Source: Paenibacillus cookii (GTDB lineage: Bacteria; Bacillota; Bacilli; Paenibacillales; Paenibacillaceae). From it: 64,000 nucleotides of DNA. The notes beneath the pieces are model-generated. The model saw nothing but the letters and a program-made list of their open reading frames with translations, did no database searches and had not been told where the DNA came from. The position numbers and the translations under genes were made by a program. Position 1 is the first letter of the stretch, and every line of letters begins with the position of its first letter. Positions 54,774 through 64,000 of the stretch are shown piece by piece. The stretch spans positions 1-64,000 of the forward strand of contig NZ_BORW01000014.1 in assembly GCF_018333375.1 (NCBI RefSeq), read 5' to 3'.

Positions 54774-57758
54774 TTACCGCCCCGTCACCTGCACATCCAG
54801 CTCGCCGCGATCCGGAAGCTGGTACAGCTCCAGCTCATAAAGCGCGTACATGTTCCATGTTCGGTAGTCGGCATCGTTGATTTGAATCCGCAGCTTTTTG
54901 ACCTCCGAAACGGCCGGAATCGCCGCAAACGTCTTTTCCATCACGTTGTCGTCTTTATCGCTCCTCCATTGGATCGGAACATGCCGGGCGACGGTATCGA
55001 AGTTCACGCCGTCCGTGGATACCTGCACGTCGATATCGGTGATGCCCTGCAGCAGGCCCGAGGTGGTTGCCATGACGATCGCGTTAAACGATTGCGGCTG
55101 ATCCCAGGTCATGACGATGTCATGCGGGAACGGGTGGGTGTCGTTATACCCTTGGGGGCTCGCAAACATCGTGCCGTAATCGCCGTCGGCCATCTTGAGC
55201 GGGCCGTAGGTCACGCCTTGATCGCCGGTCCGCGTTGCGGTCGCGGTCACCTGCGCGCTGCTTCTGGCCTTGTTGCTGCCGGGTTCGTTTAAGGCACCTT
55301 TGATAAAATGGAGCGTGTATTCCTGCGTGGTTCGGCCGTCGGATGCCGTGGATACGATCGTCATGCGGCTTATGCCTTCCGGAACGACGGCAGTCGCCGC
55401 TTCGCCGCGGGCAACGGTCCGGCCGTTCACCGACATCGTGCCGTTTTCGTCCGTTTGCGTTGGCCGGACCGTCACGGCCCCCACCCCGTCAGGCAGCGGG
55501 AGATGATATTCTCTGACGGTGGCGTCGAAGCGAAACGACGGCAGCTGACCGATCGCGATATTGCTGAGAGAGGCGTCGTACGCTTGTTGTCCTTCCGCCA
55601 TGTACACGCGGAAGGCGTCCAAATACAGGCCCTTGTTTTCCATGTTGACGACCTTGATCTTATGCCTGCCCGGCGTCAGATCGCGTTTGGCATAAATCGT
55701 GAAATAATCATGCTGCACCTTTTCGTATGCGTCCGCGATGACCGGCTCCGCACCGTCGATCGAAATCGCCATTTTGCCGGAAGCTTCGTTTTTCTCGACG
55801 ACGACATCGATCCCTTGGCCTTCAAACGCGTATTCCACCGCATCGTTTGCCGTTTCGGTTACCCGCACGCCGCCTTGGTGGGCGTACTGCCGGCTTTTGT
55901 CATACCAGGTGCCCGAATAGTTCAAATCCCCGCTTGCGTTGTCGGCCATGTACGTCAGCGGCAGCTGCTGTCCGTCGTACGGGCTGCCCGGGGCCGGTAC
56001 GTCTCCAACCTGTTCGCCCGCCGCTGCCCGGACCATGTAGTCATGGAGCGCCTTGACGTATTCCGGCGAGAGCGTATACTTCCTTGCATCCGCCGGGCTA
56101 ATCGCGCTGTCGACGATTTGCTGCGCCAGCTCCGGGCGTTTGTTTTGAATTTTGCGCAGCAGCTCGTATTCTTCGAGGCCGTCCCTCTGCGCCTCATAAC
56201 GGATGGAGCTTTTGACCGTCATGTTTTTCTTGTCCGGATAAACGATGGTCGAATCCCCGTACCAGCTGCCGACGTACCACGCGTTCCAAGCCCAGTGCAG
56301 ATGCCCCTCCACGCCATGCTGGAACAGGTTCCAATACAGCAGTCTGCCCGTCAGCGTCGGCTGCGTCCAGAAGCGGTTCAGCCAAGGCGGCTGGTTGACC
56401 TCGCAGGTATACACCCACAAATCGCTGCCGGACGCTTGCTCAGCTTTGTACTGAGCCTCTTTTTCCTGGAACGCGGGCGTCAGGGGCACCCATACGTCGA
56501 CGTAAGGTTTCGTTTTATCATTTAATAGAATCCCGTGCGGATCGGCATCCATCGTTTTAAAGTCCGGGACGATGGCTTTCACTTTTTTCGCGACGTACGT
56601 CCAGTAATGGGTTGCATTATCGTCGATCGGCTCATCCCGGATGTGCTGGTACCAGGTAAAGCCGTTTTCGCTCGTCCAGCCTTTTTCCTGCAAATGGTCA
56701 TGCAAGGCGGTGAGATAGTTGTTCAAAAAAGCGTCGGTCTGCGGCAGCGCGTCCGGCAGCTTTTCGTTCCAGGAAGGATCGGGCTTTTCGTCCGCCGGCA
56801 TATAGTTCAGGATGTGGATCAGATGGGCGTTCGCGAAGTTTCGCATCCCTTTGTCGATGAAAATTTGCATGTACCTGTCAAACAGCGACCAATCGAGATC
56901 GTCCGGCACGCCGCTTAGAAATTCGGAAAGATTCGTTCCCGTTTCCTTCAAGAACAAATCCGTCCGGACCCAGATCATGTTCTGCCGGTAATCCGTCATC
57001 ACCTGCGCGAAATTGTCCATCAGCTTAAACCATTTGTCGCTGTAGGTCTCCACGCCGTAATAGTACTTTCCGACGTCGTACGCGTCCGACGAGGCGTCGC
57101 CGAACTGCATGCCGTCCCATGTAAAGCCGTTGGTCATCGCCCAGATGTAATTAATGAACCGGGTATCCGAGGTTTGCGGAATTTCTACGTCGGCGACCTC
57201 CACCTGCAGCGGGATGCGGTAATCTCCGCGATTCGTTTTGACCGTCACGCTGCCTTCGTAAACGCCGGGCTCGGTCGATGAAGGCACGTAGGTCGTGATC
57301 CATATCGGCTGCGTCGAGTCGGCGGCTACCTTCATCGACTTTTCGTTCGACAACGGGTCCGGGATGTCCGACAGGGGATAGATCGGATCGCCTACCCGTT
57401 CGGGAAAAAAGATGTTCGGCTGAACCGTGTCCGGCAGCCCGTATTCGGCAAAATGGTACTTCAGGTTGCTGCTTGCGATGGACTTGCGTCCGCCGGATAC
57501 GAGGTTTGAAAATTCAACTTTCGTGATTTTAAAATCGGACGCCCCGCGGACGGCGATCTGGGCGTTTTCGTATTCGTTTTTGGCCGACACGATGCGGATG
57601 CCCGTTTCCGGATGTTGCGGCAGCGTGCTGGTGCGGTATACGGTTTTGAGCGCATTGACGACCCATACGTCAAGACCCGGTGGGGCCGCCTCCGAAACGG
57701 GTGCCGCGGACAGCAGCAGAAGAAGGGCAAGCATCAACGACGGTATTTTTTTTCGCAC
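54774..57758 (-). CDS. secreted multidomain DUF4091 glycoside hydrolase-like protein
   Basis: The protein is 994 residues with a signal peptide (about 1-24). Residues about 25-195 are a beta-rich N-terminal domain, about 195-580 a TIM-barrel-like catalytic region with WYQHIRDEP (likely acid Asp-Glu pair) and the DUF4091 motif LLYWNLFQHGVEGHLHWAWN. Beyond it are a carbohydrate-binding-like domain (about 610-725), a cadherin-like beta domain (LSNIAIGQLPSFRFDATVREY) and a C-terminal discoidin-type (F5/8C) domain. DUF4091 proteins are related to GH123 (beta-N-acetylgalactosaminidase). It follows the ABC permeases, so it probably releases the sugar they import. Confidence 0.85.
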   Translation of the reverse strand: MRKKIPSLMLALLLLLSAAPVSEAAPPGLDVWVVNALKTVYRTSTLPQHPETGIRIVSAKNEYENAQIAVRGASDFKITKVEFSNLVSGGRKSIASSNLKYHFAEYGLPDTVQPNIFFPERVGDPIYPLSDIPDPLSNEKSMKVAADSTQPIWITTYVPSSTEPGVYEGSVTVKTNRGDYRIPLQVEVADVEIPQTSDTRFINYIWAMTNGFTWDGMQFGDASSDAYDVGKYYYGVETYSDKWFKLMDNFAQVMTDYRQNMIWVRTDLFLKETGTNLSEFLSGVPDDLDWSLFDRYMQIFIDKGMRNFANAHLIHILNYMPADEKPDPSWNEKLPDALPQTDAFLNNYLTALHDHLQEKGWTSENGFTWYQHIRDEPIDDNATHYWTYVAKKVKAIVPDFKTMDADPHGILLNDKTKPYVDVWVPLTPAFQEKEAQYKAEQASGSDLWVYTCEVNQPPWLNRFWTQPTLTGRLLYWNLFQHGVEGHLHWAWNAWYVGSWYGDSTIVYPDKKNMTVKSSIRYEAQRDGLEEYELLRKIQNKRPELAQQIVDSAISPADARKYTLSPEYVKALHDYMVRAAAGEQVGDVPAPGSPYDGQQLPLTYMADNASGDLNYSGTWYDKSRQYAHQGGVRVTETANDAVEYAFEGQGIDVVVEKNEASGKMAISIDGAEPVIADAYEKVQHDYFTIYAKRDLTPGRHKIKVVNMENKGLYLDAFRVYMAEGQQAYDASLSNIAIGQLPSFRFDATVREYHLPLPDGVGAVTVRPTQTDENGTMSVNGRTVARGEAATAVVPEGISRMTIVSTASDGRTTQEYTLHFIKGALNEPGSNKARSSAQVTATATRTGDQGVTYGPLKMADGDYGTMFASPQGYNDTHPFPHDIVMTWDQPQSFNAIVMATTSGLLQGITDIDVQVSTDGVNFDTVARHVPIQWRSDKDDNVMEKTFAAIPAVSEVKKLRIQINDADYRTWNMYALYELELYQLPDRGELDVQVTGR

Positions 57759-57859
57759 GGTACATCATCGCCTCCATGATTTGATTGCAAATCATTTCTC
57801 GCCTGTTATGACATGACGCCACCATAATATTCGGCAAAGCAGGTCAAAGCTGCTTCGCC

Positions 57860-58759
57860 CTACTCCTTCACCGACCCGAGCAAAATGCCCTGGATGAAAT
57901 ATTTTTGCAGAAACGGGTACACGACGAGCACCGGAACGACGGCCACGACGATTTTGGCCGCGTTCAGCGTCTGGTCCGACAGCTGCCTCATCAGCTCGTA
58001 TTTGTTCGGGTCCGAGGCCATCGTGCTGATGCTCATTTGAACGACCAGCTGCTGGATGTAAGTCTGGAGCGGATAATGCTCCACGCTTCGCATAAAGATC
58101 ATGCCGTCGAAAAACGAATTCCAATGTCCGACGATGCTGAACAAGGTAACGGTCGCAATCGAAGGCAGCGACAAAGGGATGTACACCCGAAACAGCATGT
58201 ACCAAGGACCCGCCCCGTCCATGCTTCCGGCTTCGTTCAGCTCCTTCGGAATGCCGCGGAAAAAATTCATGAGCAAAATCACGTTGAATACCGGCACCGC
58301 GGACGGCAGTACCAAGGCCCAGATCGAATCGAAGAGCCCGAGGCTTTTCACCAAAATGTAAAGGGGGATGACGCCGCCGCTGAACAGCATCGTAAATATC
58401 AGGAACCACATGTAGGCGTTGCGGCCGCCAAACTGCTCGCTGGTCCGGGACAGCGGATAGGCCATAAGCACCGTCATCAAAAAGTTGATCGCCCCGCCCA
58501 GCAGCACCCGTTCAACCGACACCATAAAGGAATGGAGAAATTTCGAATCGGCCACGATCTGCTTATACGCGTACAGATTGAAGCCTTTCGGCCAAAACGA
58601 TACGGCTCCTGCTGCGGCGTAAGCCTTATGGCTGAAGGACACCGCTACCGTATGGACGATGGGCGCAATGGACGTCAAAGCGATCAGCACCATGACGACG
58701 ATTAACAGGGCGTACCAAATTTTGGCCGATATCGTTTGGCTGCGTACCATGAGCTTCAC
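57860..58759 (-). CDS. sugar ABC transporter permease (LplC type)
   Basis: The protein is 299 residues with six membrane helices and the permease EAA loop NEAGSMDGAGPWYMLFRVY. The C-terminal end (KYFIQGILLGSVKE) is typical of this group. It pairs with the LplB-type permease, 11 bp upstream, to form the channel of a carbohydrate ABC importer. No ATPase gene is in the cluster; such systems usually share an MsmK/UgpC-type ATPase. Confidence 0.93.
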   Translation of the reverse strand: MKLMVRSQTISAKIWYALLIVVMVLIALTSIAPIVHTVAVSFSHKAYAAAGAVSFWPKGFNLYAYKQIVADSKFLHSFMVSVERVLLGGAINFLMTVLMAYPLSRTSEQFGGRNAYMWFLIFTMLFSGGVIPLYILVKSLGLFDSIWALVLPSAVPVFNVILLMNFFRGIPKELNEAGSMDGAGPWYMLFRVYIPLSLPSIATVTLFSIVGHWNSFFDGMIFMRSVEHYPLQTYIQQLVVQMSISTMASDPNKYELMRQLSDQTLNAAKIVVAVVPVLVVYPFLQKYFIQGILLGSVKE

Positions 58760-58770
58760 CTCCTTCCCGG

Positions 58771-59736
58771 TTAGAAAATCCGGTAATTCGCATACTTGTA
58801 CGCGAGCGAGTAGGAAAAAATGATCAGGACGAACGCGATGACCGATTTCATCAGCCCGATGGCCGTCGCGAACCCGTATTGGCCGTCCAGAATGCCCGCC
58901 CGGTACACGTAGGTGTCGATCACGTCGGAGGATTCATAGACGATCGGGGAATACATGTTGAAAATCTGGTCGAAGCCGGCGTTCAAAATATTGCCGATGG
59001 CCAGCGTCGCCAGCAAAATGATCGTCGCCCGAAGCAGCGGCAGCGTGATCAGGCGGGTTTGCTTCCGCCAACCGGCGCCGTCGATGGATGCCGCCTCGTA
59101 CAGGTGGGGATCGATGCCTGCCAGCGCGGCCAAATAAATGATCGTGTTGAACCCGAATTCCTTCCACACGTCGCTGCCGATCAGAATGTACGGGAACACG
59201 CGGTTGTCCCCCAAAAATTGGATCGGGCCGATTCCGAAAACCTCCAGCATCCGGTTGACGATCCCGTCGGTCAGGAGCAGCTCCGAGAAAATTCCCGCCA
59301 AAATGACCCAGGACAAAAAATGCGGCAGGTAAACGATCGTCTGCACCGTCCGTTTAAACGCACGCTGCCGGACTTCGTTCAGCAGGACGGCAAACACAAG
59401 CGGCACGATCAGGTTGGCGACGATTTTGGATATGGCGAGAAACAGCGTATTCCGGATAATGACCTTGCTGTCGCTCAATTCGAAAAAATAGGTAACGTTT
59501 TCGAGCCCGACCCACGGGGATCCGAAAATCCCCTTGCTGATTTTGTAATCCTGAAAAGCCATCAGCAGGCCGAACATCGGGATGATGGAGAAAATAAGGA
59601 GCAGGATGATGCCGGGCATGAGCATCAAGTGGTAATGCGCCTGGAACGGTTTTTTGCTCTTCTTGCCCGGCCTTGTCTCGGAAAGCTCCGTTTGCGGCCG
59701 AACCGGAAGGCGGGTTTGCTCGGCTTTTCCCGTCAT
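58771..59736 (-). CDS. sugar ABC transporter permease (LplB type)
   Basis: The protein is 321 residues from ATG 59736, which overlaps the binding-protein stop by four bases. It has six membrane helices after a polar, basic N-terminal tail, and the EAA loop YEAASIDGAGWRKQTRLI. The MFGLLMAFQDYK and YLPHFLSWVI segments are typical of LplB/YtcP-type permeases. Confidence 0.93.
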   Translation of the reverse strand: MTGKAEQTRLPVRPQTELSETRPGKKSKKPFQAHYHLMLMPGIILLLIFSIIPMFGLLMAFQDYKISKGIFGSPWVGLENVTYFFELSDSKVIIRNTLFLAISKIVANLIVPLVFAVLLNEVRQRAFKRTVQTIVYLPHFLSWVILAGIFSELLLTDGIVNRMLEVFGIGPIQFLGDNRVFPYILIGSDVWKEFGFNTIIYLAALAGIDPHLYEAASIDGAGWRKQTRLITLPLLRATIILLATLAIGNILNAGFDQIFNMYSPIVYESSDVIDTYVYRAGILDGQYGFATAIGLMKSVIAFVLIIFSYSLAYKYANYRIF

Positions 59737-61385
59737 TTCTGAACGGCCTCTTGAACTTCTTTCATGATCTGCTCTCCGCCCTGCGCCTTCCAATCGGCCA
59801 CGAATGAATCAAATGCATCGAGCGGCAGCTCGCCGAGGACGATTTTGAAATAGGTTTCGTTTTCCAGCTTCTGCAGGTTGCTCCAGCGTTTCTCCATCGT
59901 TTTCGTCGTGGCCGTATACAGCGAATACACCTCGTTGAACTTTACGTCCGCCATCGGCTGCCCGCCGACCAAATACGCATAAGGAGGGCCCCATTCGCCG
60001 ATATTCGCTTTCGGGTCGGCTTTATATTTGTTCCAGCGCTCCAGATGGCCCTGCATCTCCGGAGACAGCTGGTCCGGCGTCAGCTTGCCTTCGATCGCGC
60101 CTTTGATCATTTCATGTTTTTTCAGCACCGCGTCGGGATCGCCGATGTTCAAATCGATCGGGCGCAGGCTGACATAGGTTTGGTCCAGCTTTTTATCGTC
60201 GGGCGTCGGCGTTTGCAGGAAACGGGTATTGTAGTTGAAATACGTCATGACCGCTTCCGGGTGCTTGAAGCCTTTTTTCACCACGAGGAAGCTGCTGCTC
60301 GGAGGCACGACGGTCGCATTGTACTGCCCATGGCCGTCGGCGATCGCGTAGGCTCTCCAATCGGCCTTCGGATCGGACATCATGGCGTTTGTCAAGGTGC
60401 CGAACGGCATGTACCACGGCCCGAAAAAGATGCCGCTTTTCCCGCCGACCACCAGCTCGTCGGGATTTTTGCGGAGCGCGAAGTCCTTGTCGATCAGCCC
60501 CTTTTTGTACCATTCCGCCAGCTTGCCGAGCGCCTTCTTGGCTTCCGGCGTGGTGGAGCCGTATACGACGTTGCCCGAGCCGTCCTTCAGCCAAATGCTT
60601 GGATAAGCGCCAAAAGCATTAAACAGCGCCTTGAAATCATAGTTCCAGCCGTAATCGGTCGTGACGACCCCGTTGTTGCCGGGCAGCCCGATCGTGTCGT
60701 TTTTGCCGTTGCCGTCCGGATCGCGGGTAATAAACGCCTCGGCGATCTTTTCCACGTCGTCCACCGTCTTCGGAGGCTGCAGGCCCAGCTTGTCGAGCCA
60801 GTCTTTCCGCACCCAGATCTCCTGGAAGGAATCTCCCTTCGGCACGATGTTCGGTATGGCCAGCAGCTTGCCGTCAATCGTCGCTTTGTCGAGGGACAAG
60901 CCGTCGTTCAGCTCATAGATTTGCTTGACCTGATCGGACGCATAAGTTTGGAATACGTCGGTCAAATCCTCAAGCTGATCGGCGTCAGCCAATTCCAGAA
61001 ACGTCCGTTCGTCCACGACCATCGCATCGGGCAGATCGTTGCTGGCCACCGCCAGCTTCAGTTTTTGCGTGTAATCGTCGCCCGAGGCGTACCACATATA
61101 CTTGAACTTCACGTTCGTTTTTTCGGTGAAATGGCGGGTGTACATATTGTCTTCGATCGTGTCCCCCTGCGGGATTCTTTCGTTCGGCGACACCGCTTTG
61201 ATCGTGCTCACCTCGACGAGCTCCGGCAGCCGGAACGGATCGATTGCCGTTTCCGTTTTCGCTTCGGGCGGTTTGCCGGGGGCCCCGCTTTCCTCTGCCG
61301 TTTCCTTCTTGCCCGACGTGCAGGCCGACAGCAAAAGCATCACGGCGGCCAGCAGCACCAGCGCCGACTTCCCCTTTTTATTCAT
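59733..61385 (-). CDS. extracellular sugar-binding lipoprotein of the lpl-type ABC transporter
   Basis: The protein is 550 residues. The signal has lipobox LLSAC at residue 18-22. The mature part is a cluster-B type substrate-binding protein of the LplA group, with the conserved DLPDAMVVDE and YASDQVKQIYELN-type segments and an EF-hand-like loop DPDGNGKNDT. The ligand is probably an oligosaccharide. It is first in a unit with both permeases and the DUF4091 protein. Confidence 0.93.
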   Translation of the reverse strand: MNKKGKSALVLLAAVMLLLSACTSGKKETAEESGAPGKPPEAKTETAIDPFRLPELVEVSTIKAVSPNERIPQGDTIEDNMYTRHFTEKTNVKFKYMWYASGDDYTQKLKLAVASNDLPDAMVVDERTFLELADADQLEDLTDVFQTYASDQVKQIYELNDGLSLDKATIDGKLLAIPNIVPKGDSFQEIWVRKDWLDKLGLQPPKTVDDVEKIAEAFITRDPDGNGKNDTIGLPGNNGVVTTDYGWNYDFKALFNAFGAYPSIWLKDGSGNVVYGSTTPEAKKALGKLAEWYKKGLIDKDFALRKNPDELVVGGKSGIFFGPWYMPFGTLTNAMMSDPKADWRAYAIADGHGQYNATVVPPSSSFLVVKKGFKHPEAVMTYFNYNTRFLQTPTPDDKKLDQTYVSLRPIDLNIGDPDAVLKKHEMIKGAIEGKLTPDQLSPEMQGHLERWNKYKADPKANIGEWGPPYAYLVGGQPMADVKFNEVYSLYTATTKTMEKRWSNLQKLENETYFKIVLGELPLDAFDSFVADWKAQGGEQIMKEVQEAVQK

Positions 61386-61486
61386 TAGCTTTCCTCGCTT
61401 TCCTGTAGGATTGATTCTAATGATACAAGGCGGATGGGCCGGCAGAGTCAGTTTCCCGCTTCAAATGGGTGCCGGTTGATCTTTAA

Positions 61487-61500
61487 AATAGCGCTTACAT
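61487..61500 (-). promoter_or_regulatory. cre-like element before the sugar-binding protein gene
   Basis: On minus, ATGTAAGCGCTATT shares the TGTAAGCGCT core of cre sites but lacks the closing CA. It lies about 100 bp upstream of the start, so CcpA control is possible but weakly supported. Confidence 0.35.
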
Positions 61501-61565
61501 CATACGAATGTGCACTTCATGAGGATAAAAAGTGACCCCGGGTTGAGGGGATCTAAGATGGCGGG

Positions 61566-61615
61566 CGGCAAAAAAAGGATGCGCAAGCCGCCATGCGGTC
61601 TTGCTGCATCCTTCG
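61566..61615 (-). terminator. terminator of cutC
   Basis: On minus, AAGGATGC...GCAAG...CCGC and GCGG...CTTGC...GCATCCTT arms form a long hairpin ending in seven T, about 75 bp after the cutC stop. Confidence 0.85.
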
Positions 61616-61690
61616 TGGAATTCCTTATGATTCGCCATACGCGCTGCAGTGCGGCCGGGTCTGGCCGGCGGCGCATCCCCTCTTTTGCCC

Positions 61691-62383
61691 CTATTCGAAC
61701 CCGCGCAGGATAGCCTGCGCCGCTTGTACCCGTGACGGCTCCACGGGCTTCAGGTGATCTCCGTCCCTGCGCAGGGCCGATCCGAAATGGACCTCCGGAA
61801 CGTCCGTTGCCTCGATGAACTCCTGCAGCACCGGCACGGAAAGCCCGTATCCGGCGAGAATCGCGGTTCCCGTTCCGCGGGACGCCTCGACGAGCCGCTT
61901 GATTTGCGGCGCGGACTTCGGCGCCGGCAGCGGGCCGCCGGACGTCAAAATGCGGTTGATTTGCGGATAACCGGCAATCACCTGAAACGCGGACAGCTGA
62001 TCCTCGATCTCGTCAAAAGCGCGATGAAACGTCACGTTTAAGCCTTCGGCGTCCTGAAGGAGATATTCCAGCGCTGCCGTGTCCACCTTTCCGTCCCCGG
62101 TCAGGGTGCCGACCACGATGCCGGCCGCGCCGCTTGCCTTGATGAAAGCAATGTCTTCCTTCATCGTTTGGAGATCATATTCGTCGTACACGAACGACTG
62201 GCTGTGGGGGCGGACCATGACATGAACCGGAATGCTCACCCGGCGCACGACTTCCCGGATCAACCCCGGTCCCGGGGTTAACCCGCCTTCCAAAATGCCG
62301 GTAACGAGTTCGATCCGGTCGGCCCCGCCTTGTGCCGCAAGGAGCGCATCCGTCAAAGTCGTGGCAATGACCTCAAGCTTCAT
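61691..62383 (-). CDS. cutC: CutC-family protein
   Basis: The protein is 230 residues from ATG 62383 (AAGGAGGGA upstream). It is a TIM barrel of the CutC family: LTDALLAAQGGADRIEL, GGLTPGPGLIREV, HVMVRPHSQSFVY, VTFHRAFDEI, INRILTSGG and a C-terminal EVHFGSALR. CutC was named for copper tolerance, but its biochemical role is unsettled. It overlaps the aminopeptidase gene by 11 bases, so the two are co-transcribed. Confidence 0.9.
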   Translation of the reverse strand: MKLEVIATTLTDALLAAQGGADRIELVTGILEGGLTPGPGLIREVVRRVSIPVHVMVRPHSQSFVYDEYDLQTMKEDIAFIKASGAAGIVVGTLTGDGKVDTAALEYLLQDAEGLNVTFHRAFDEIEDQLSAFQVIAGYPQINRILTSGGPLPAPKSAPQIKRLVEASRGTGTAILAGYGLSVPVLQEFIEATDVPEVHFGSALRRDGDHLKPVEPSRVQAAQAILRGFE

Positions 62384-63842
62384 CGGGAAGTCCCTCCTTC
62401 GCCGTTCCCGCCGCGGCCCTCTCGCACACGAAATCGGCAAGCAGCCTTACGCCGTAGCCCGTCGCTCCCGTCACTTTGTATCCGCGCGAGCTGGGAACTT
62501 GAACGGTGTTCGCCATGTCGATATGGCACCAACGCGCTTTCCCGTCCACGAAACGGCGCAGGAACAACGCCGCCATATTCGCGCCGCCGTACGGACTTGA
62601 CGCCAGATTGGCCATATCGGCATAAGGGCTGCCGAGAAGCTCTTCGTCTTCGTCCACCAGCGGCAGCCGCCAGATCCGGTCCCCGTTGCGGTCGCCGATA
62701 CGCATCAGCTGACCGGTGTATTCGTCGTCCCCCCATACGCCGGCAACTTTCAGGCCCAGCGCGTGGCCGACCGCTCCCGTCAGCGTCGCCACGTCGATGA
62801 TATGCCGGGCGCCGCAGCGGAGGGCATGAAGAATCCCGTCGGCCAAAATCAGCCTGCCTTCGGCGTCCGTATTGACGACCTGCACGGACAGGCCATTCGG
62901 GTATCGGATGACGTCGGACGGCAGGAACGCGCCTCCGTCCGGCACGTTGTCGGCGATCGGAACGATGGCCGTGATGCGGGCCTTTACCTCAAGGCGCGTC
63001 AGCAGATCCATCGCGCCGATCACCGCGGCCGCGCCGCCCATGTCAAAGCGGGCGTCGCTTAAATCGCGGGCATCCTTCAGGTTCATGCCGCCCATGTCGA
63101 ACGTGATGCCTTTGCCGACGAGGGCCAGATGTTCCGCATGCGGATCCCCTTCGTAGCTGATTTCCACCATCGCGGGCGGATGCTTGCTGCCGGCGCCCAC
63201 GGCCAAAAGCCCGTTCATCTGCCGCTGCTTCAGCTCCTCCCCTTGATAGACGGTAAGCTTGACGTTCCGGCCGGCAAAAACCTGCCGGATCCGGGCCACG
63301 AAAGCGGAAGGGTTCAAATCGCTTGCCGCTTCGTTGCACAAATCGCGGGCAAGCGCGGTCGATTCGGCGCGCATGCGTCCAAGCTCCGCCGCCGGTCCGT
63401 CCTCCGGTCTGCTTTCCGGGCTTATCCGAACCCGTTGGATCGGCTTCGGTTTGGCACTCCCTTTGTATTTGTTGAACGTATACGTTCCGAGCTGCCAGCC
63501 TTCCGTCCAGGCCGTGATCGCTTCCGTCGGCCACGCTTCGGAGCCGAACAGGTCCATGAAACCGTCCGGGTTCAGCTCCGCCGTCGTCCTGCCGATGTCC
63601 TGCATCGCCCGGCCCGCGTTACCCGCAGCCTCGCGCAATATTTCCATGCTGAAACGCTCCCGGGCTCCGAGGCCAATGACTAAGATATCCTGCTCTCCGG
63701 CATGGCGCCCGTAAAACCAGGTCTGCCCGCCGCGCTCCTTCATTTTGGCCGAAAGCGGAAGCGAAGGGGCGTATTCGCCATCGCTGAATACTAGTTCGAT
63801 CATGACTTCCGCTTGGGCATGTGTCCCCGTATTGATCTCCAT
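62373..63842 (-). CDS. M17-family leucyl aminopeptidase
   Basis: The protein is 489 residues from ATG 63842 (AAAGGGAT nine bases upstream; TTG 63863 would add seven). Metal and catalytic signatures of M17: LVGKGITFDMGGMNLK, SDARFDMGGAAAV and NTDAEGRLILADG (the family signature). The N-terminal 170 residues are less conserved. It cleaves N-terminal residues from peptides with two metal ions. An M20-type peptidase gene lies immediately upstream, so a peptide-use cluster is likely. Confidence 0.92.
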   Translation of the reverse strand: MEINTGTHAQAEVMIELVFSDGEYAPSLPLSAKMKERGGQTWFYGRHAGEQDILVIGLGARERFSMEILREAAGNAGRAMQDIGRTTAELNPDGFMDLFGSEAWPTEAITAWTEGWQLGTYTFNKYKGSAKPKPIQRVRISPESRPEDGPAAELGRMRAESTALARDLCNEAASDLNPSAFVARIRQVFAGRNVKLTVYQGEELKQRQMNGLLAVGAGSKHPPAMVEISYEGDPHAEHLALVGKGITFDMGGMNLKDARDLSDARFDMGGAAAVIGAMDLLTRLEVKARITAIVPIADNVPDGGAFLPSDVIRYPNGLSVQVVNTDAEGRLILADGILHALRCGARHIIDVATLTGAVGHALGLKVAGVWGDDEYTGQLMRIGDRNGDRIWRLPLVDEDEELLGSPYADMANLASSPYGGANMAALFLRRFVDGKARWCHIDMANTVQVPSSRGYKVTGATGYGVRLLADFVCERAAAGTAKEGLPDEA

Positions 63843-63887
63843 TATCCATGCATCCCTTTGCAAAAAGATTTGTGCTTAGCAGCCTGT

Positions 63888-64000
63888 TTAAATCTCCAAG
63901 TTTCCAAGTTCGTTTAAGGTGCGCGCGTATATCGCCGTGCATCGCAGCAGCAGCTCGATCTCCATGTATTCGTTCGGCTGATGGGCCGTGGATTCCATCC
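63888..64000 (-). CDS. C-terminal end of an M20-family metallopeptidase (partial)
   Basis: The minus frame entering from the right edge encodes ESTAHQPNEYMEIELLLRCT..., ending NELGNLEI and a TAA at 63888-63890. The HQPNEYMEIE segment resembles the C-terminal motif of M20 dipeptidases (HxPNEY, whose His is a metal ligand). Only about 36 residues are in the window. It is 46 bp upstream of the M17 aminopeptidase gene, on the same strand. Confidence 0.65.
   Translation of the reverse strand, partial: MESTAHQPNEYMEIELLLRCTAIYARTLNELGNLEI

Larger units (their letters stand above)
61386..61690. other. 305-bp gap between the binding-protein gene and cutC
   Basis: It holds the cre-like element and the cutC terminator. 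A short plus-strand reading frame at 61510-61713 has no ribosome site or resemblance and is not called. Confidence 0.6.

Noticed and set aside
55308..56525. A 405-codon plus-strand open frame inside the DUF4091 gene
   Set aside because: Antisense shadow; Arg/Val-rich composition, no start signal.

Overview
The window reads as ordinary chromosome of an endospore-forming Firmicute, most likely Paenibacillaceae. This is inferred from gene content: spore coat genes (cotJABC, five YheC/YheD-type genes, ytvI, pdaA), sigI-rsgI, sufCDSUB, lpl-type sugar ABC genes with a YesM-type two-component pair, S-layer homology domains and a moderately high G+C content. About 62 protein genes were found. No tRNA, rRNA, insertion sequence, phage or CRISPR array was seen.

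Layout. 0.2-0.9 kb: a small membrane protein and yheA (minus strand). 1.0-7.7 kb: a plus-strand run of five YheC/YheD-family ATP-grasp genes plus a GNAT gene, preceded by a sigma-K-like promoter. 7.8-25.8 kb: mostly minus-strand genes: a HAD phosphatase, an S-layer-domain protein, sigI-rsgI, the cotJ operon (CotJB carries a His-rich repeat block), ytvI, a CNNM/CBS protein, the radical SAM protein YfkAB, an MMPL exporter, an HD-GYP protein, uppP and a 5'-nucleotidase-like enzyme. A fused MoaD-MoaE gene and a second HD-GYP gene follow on plus. 25.9-31.3 kb: the complete housekeeping Fe-S operon sufCDSUB. 31.5-39.8 kb: dps, mtnK-mtnA (methionine salvage), yunC, several small genes, a tandem pair of DegV genes and a phosphodiester glycosidase-like protein.

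39.9-44.8 kb holds the most unusual locus: a second Fe-S assembly operon, marR-sufC2-sufD2-sufB2-CBS, with no desulfurase or SufU of its own. It is preceded by two perfect palindromic Fur boxes, one of them embedded in the core promoter. The simplest reading is an iron-starvation Suf machine that borrows SufS/SufU from the housekeeping operon 10 kb away.

44.9-64.0 kb: bcrC, pdaA and a DUF4349 lipoprotein; a sugar-phosphate operon (SIS isomerase, DeoR, ROK kinase, class II aldolase) with its own promoter and operator-like palindromes; a YesM-type histidine kinase/AraC-type regulator pair with a cre site; a large secreted DUF4091 protein with an lpl-type ABC transporter; then cutC, an M17 aminopeptidase and the C-terminal end of an M20-type peptidase running off the right edge.

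Gene starts were reassigned where a Shine-Dalgarno sequence and family length supported an internal ATG, GTG or TTG. All functional calls rest on recognised motifs and gene order, without database searches.
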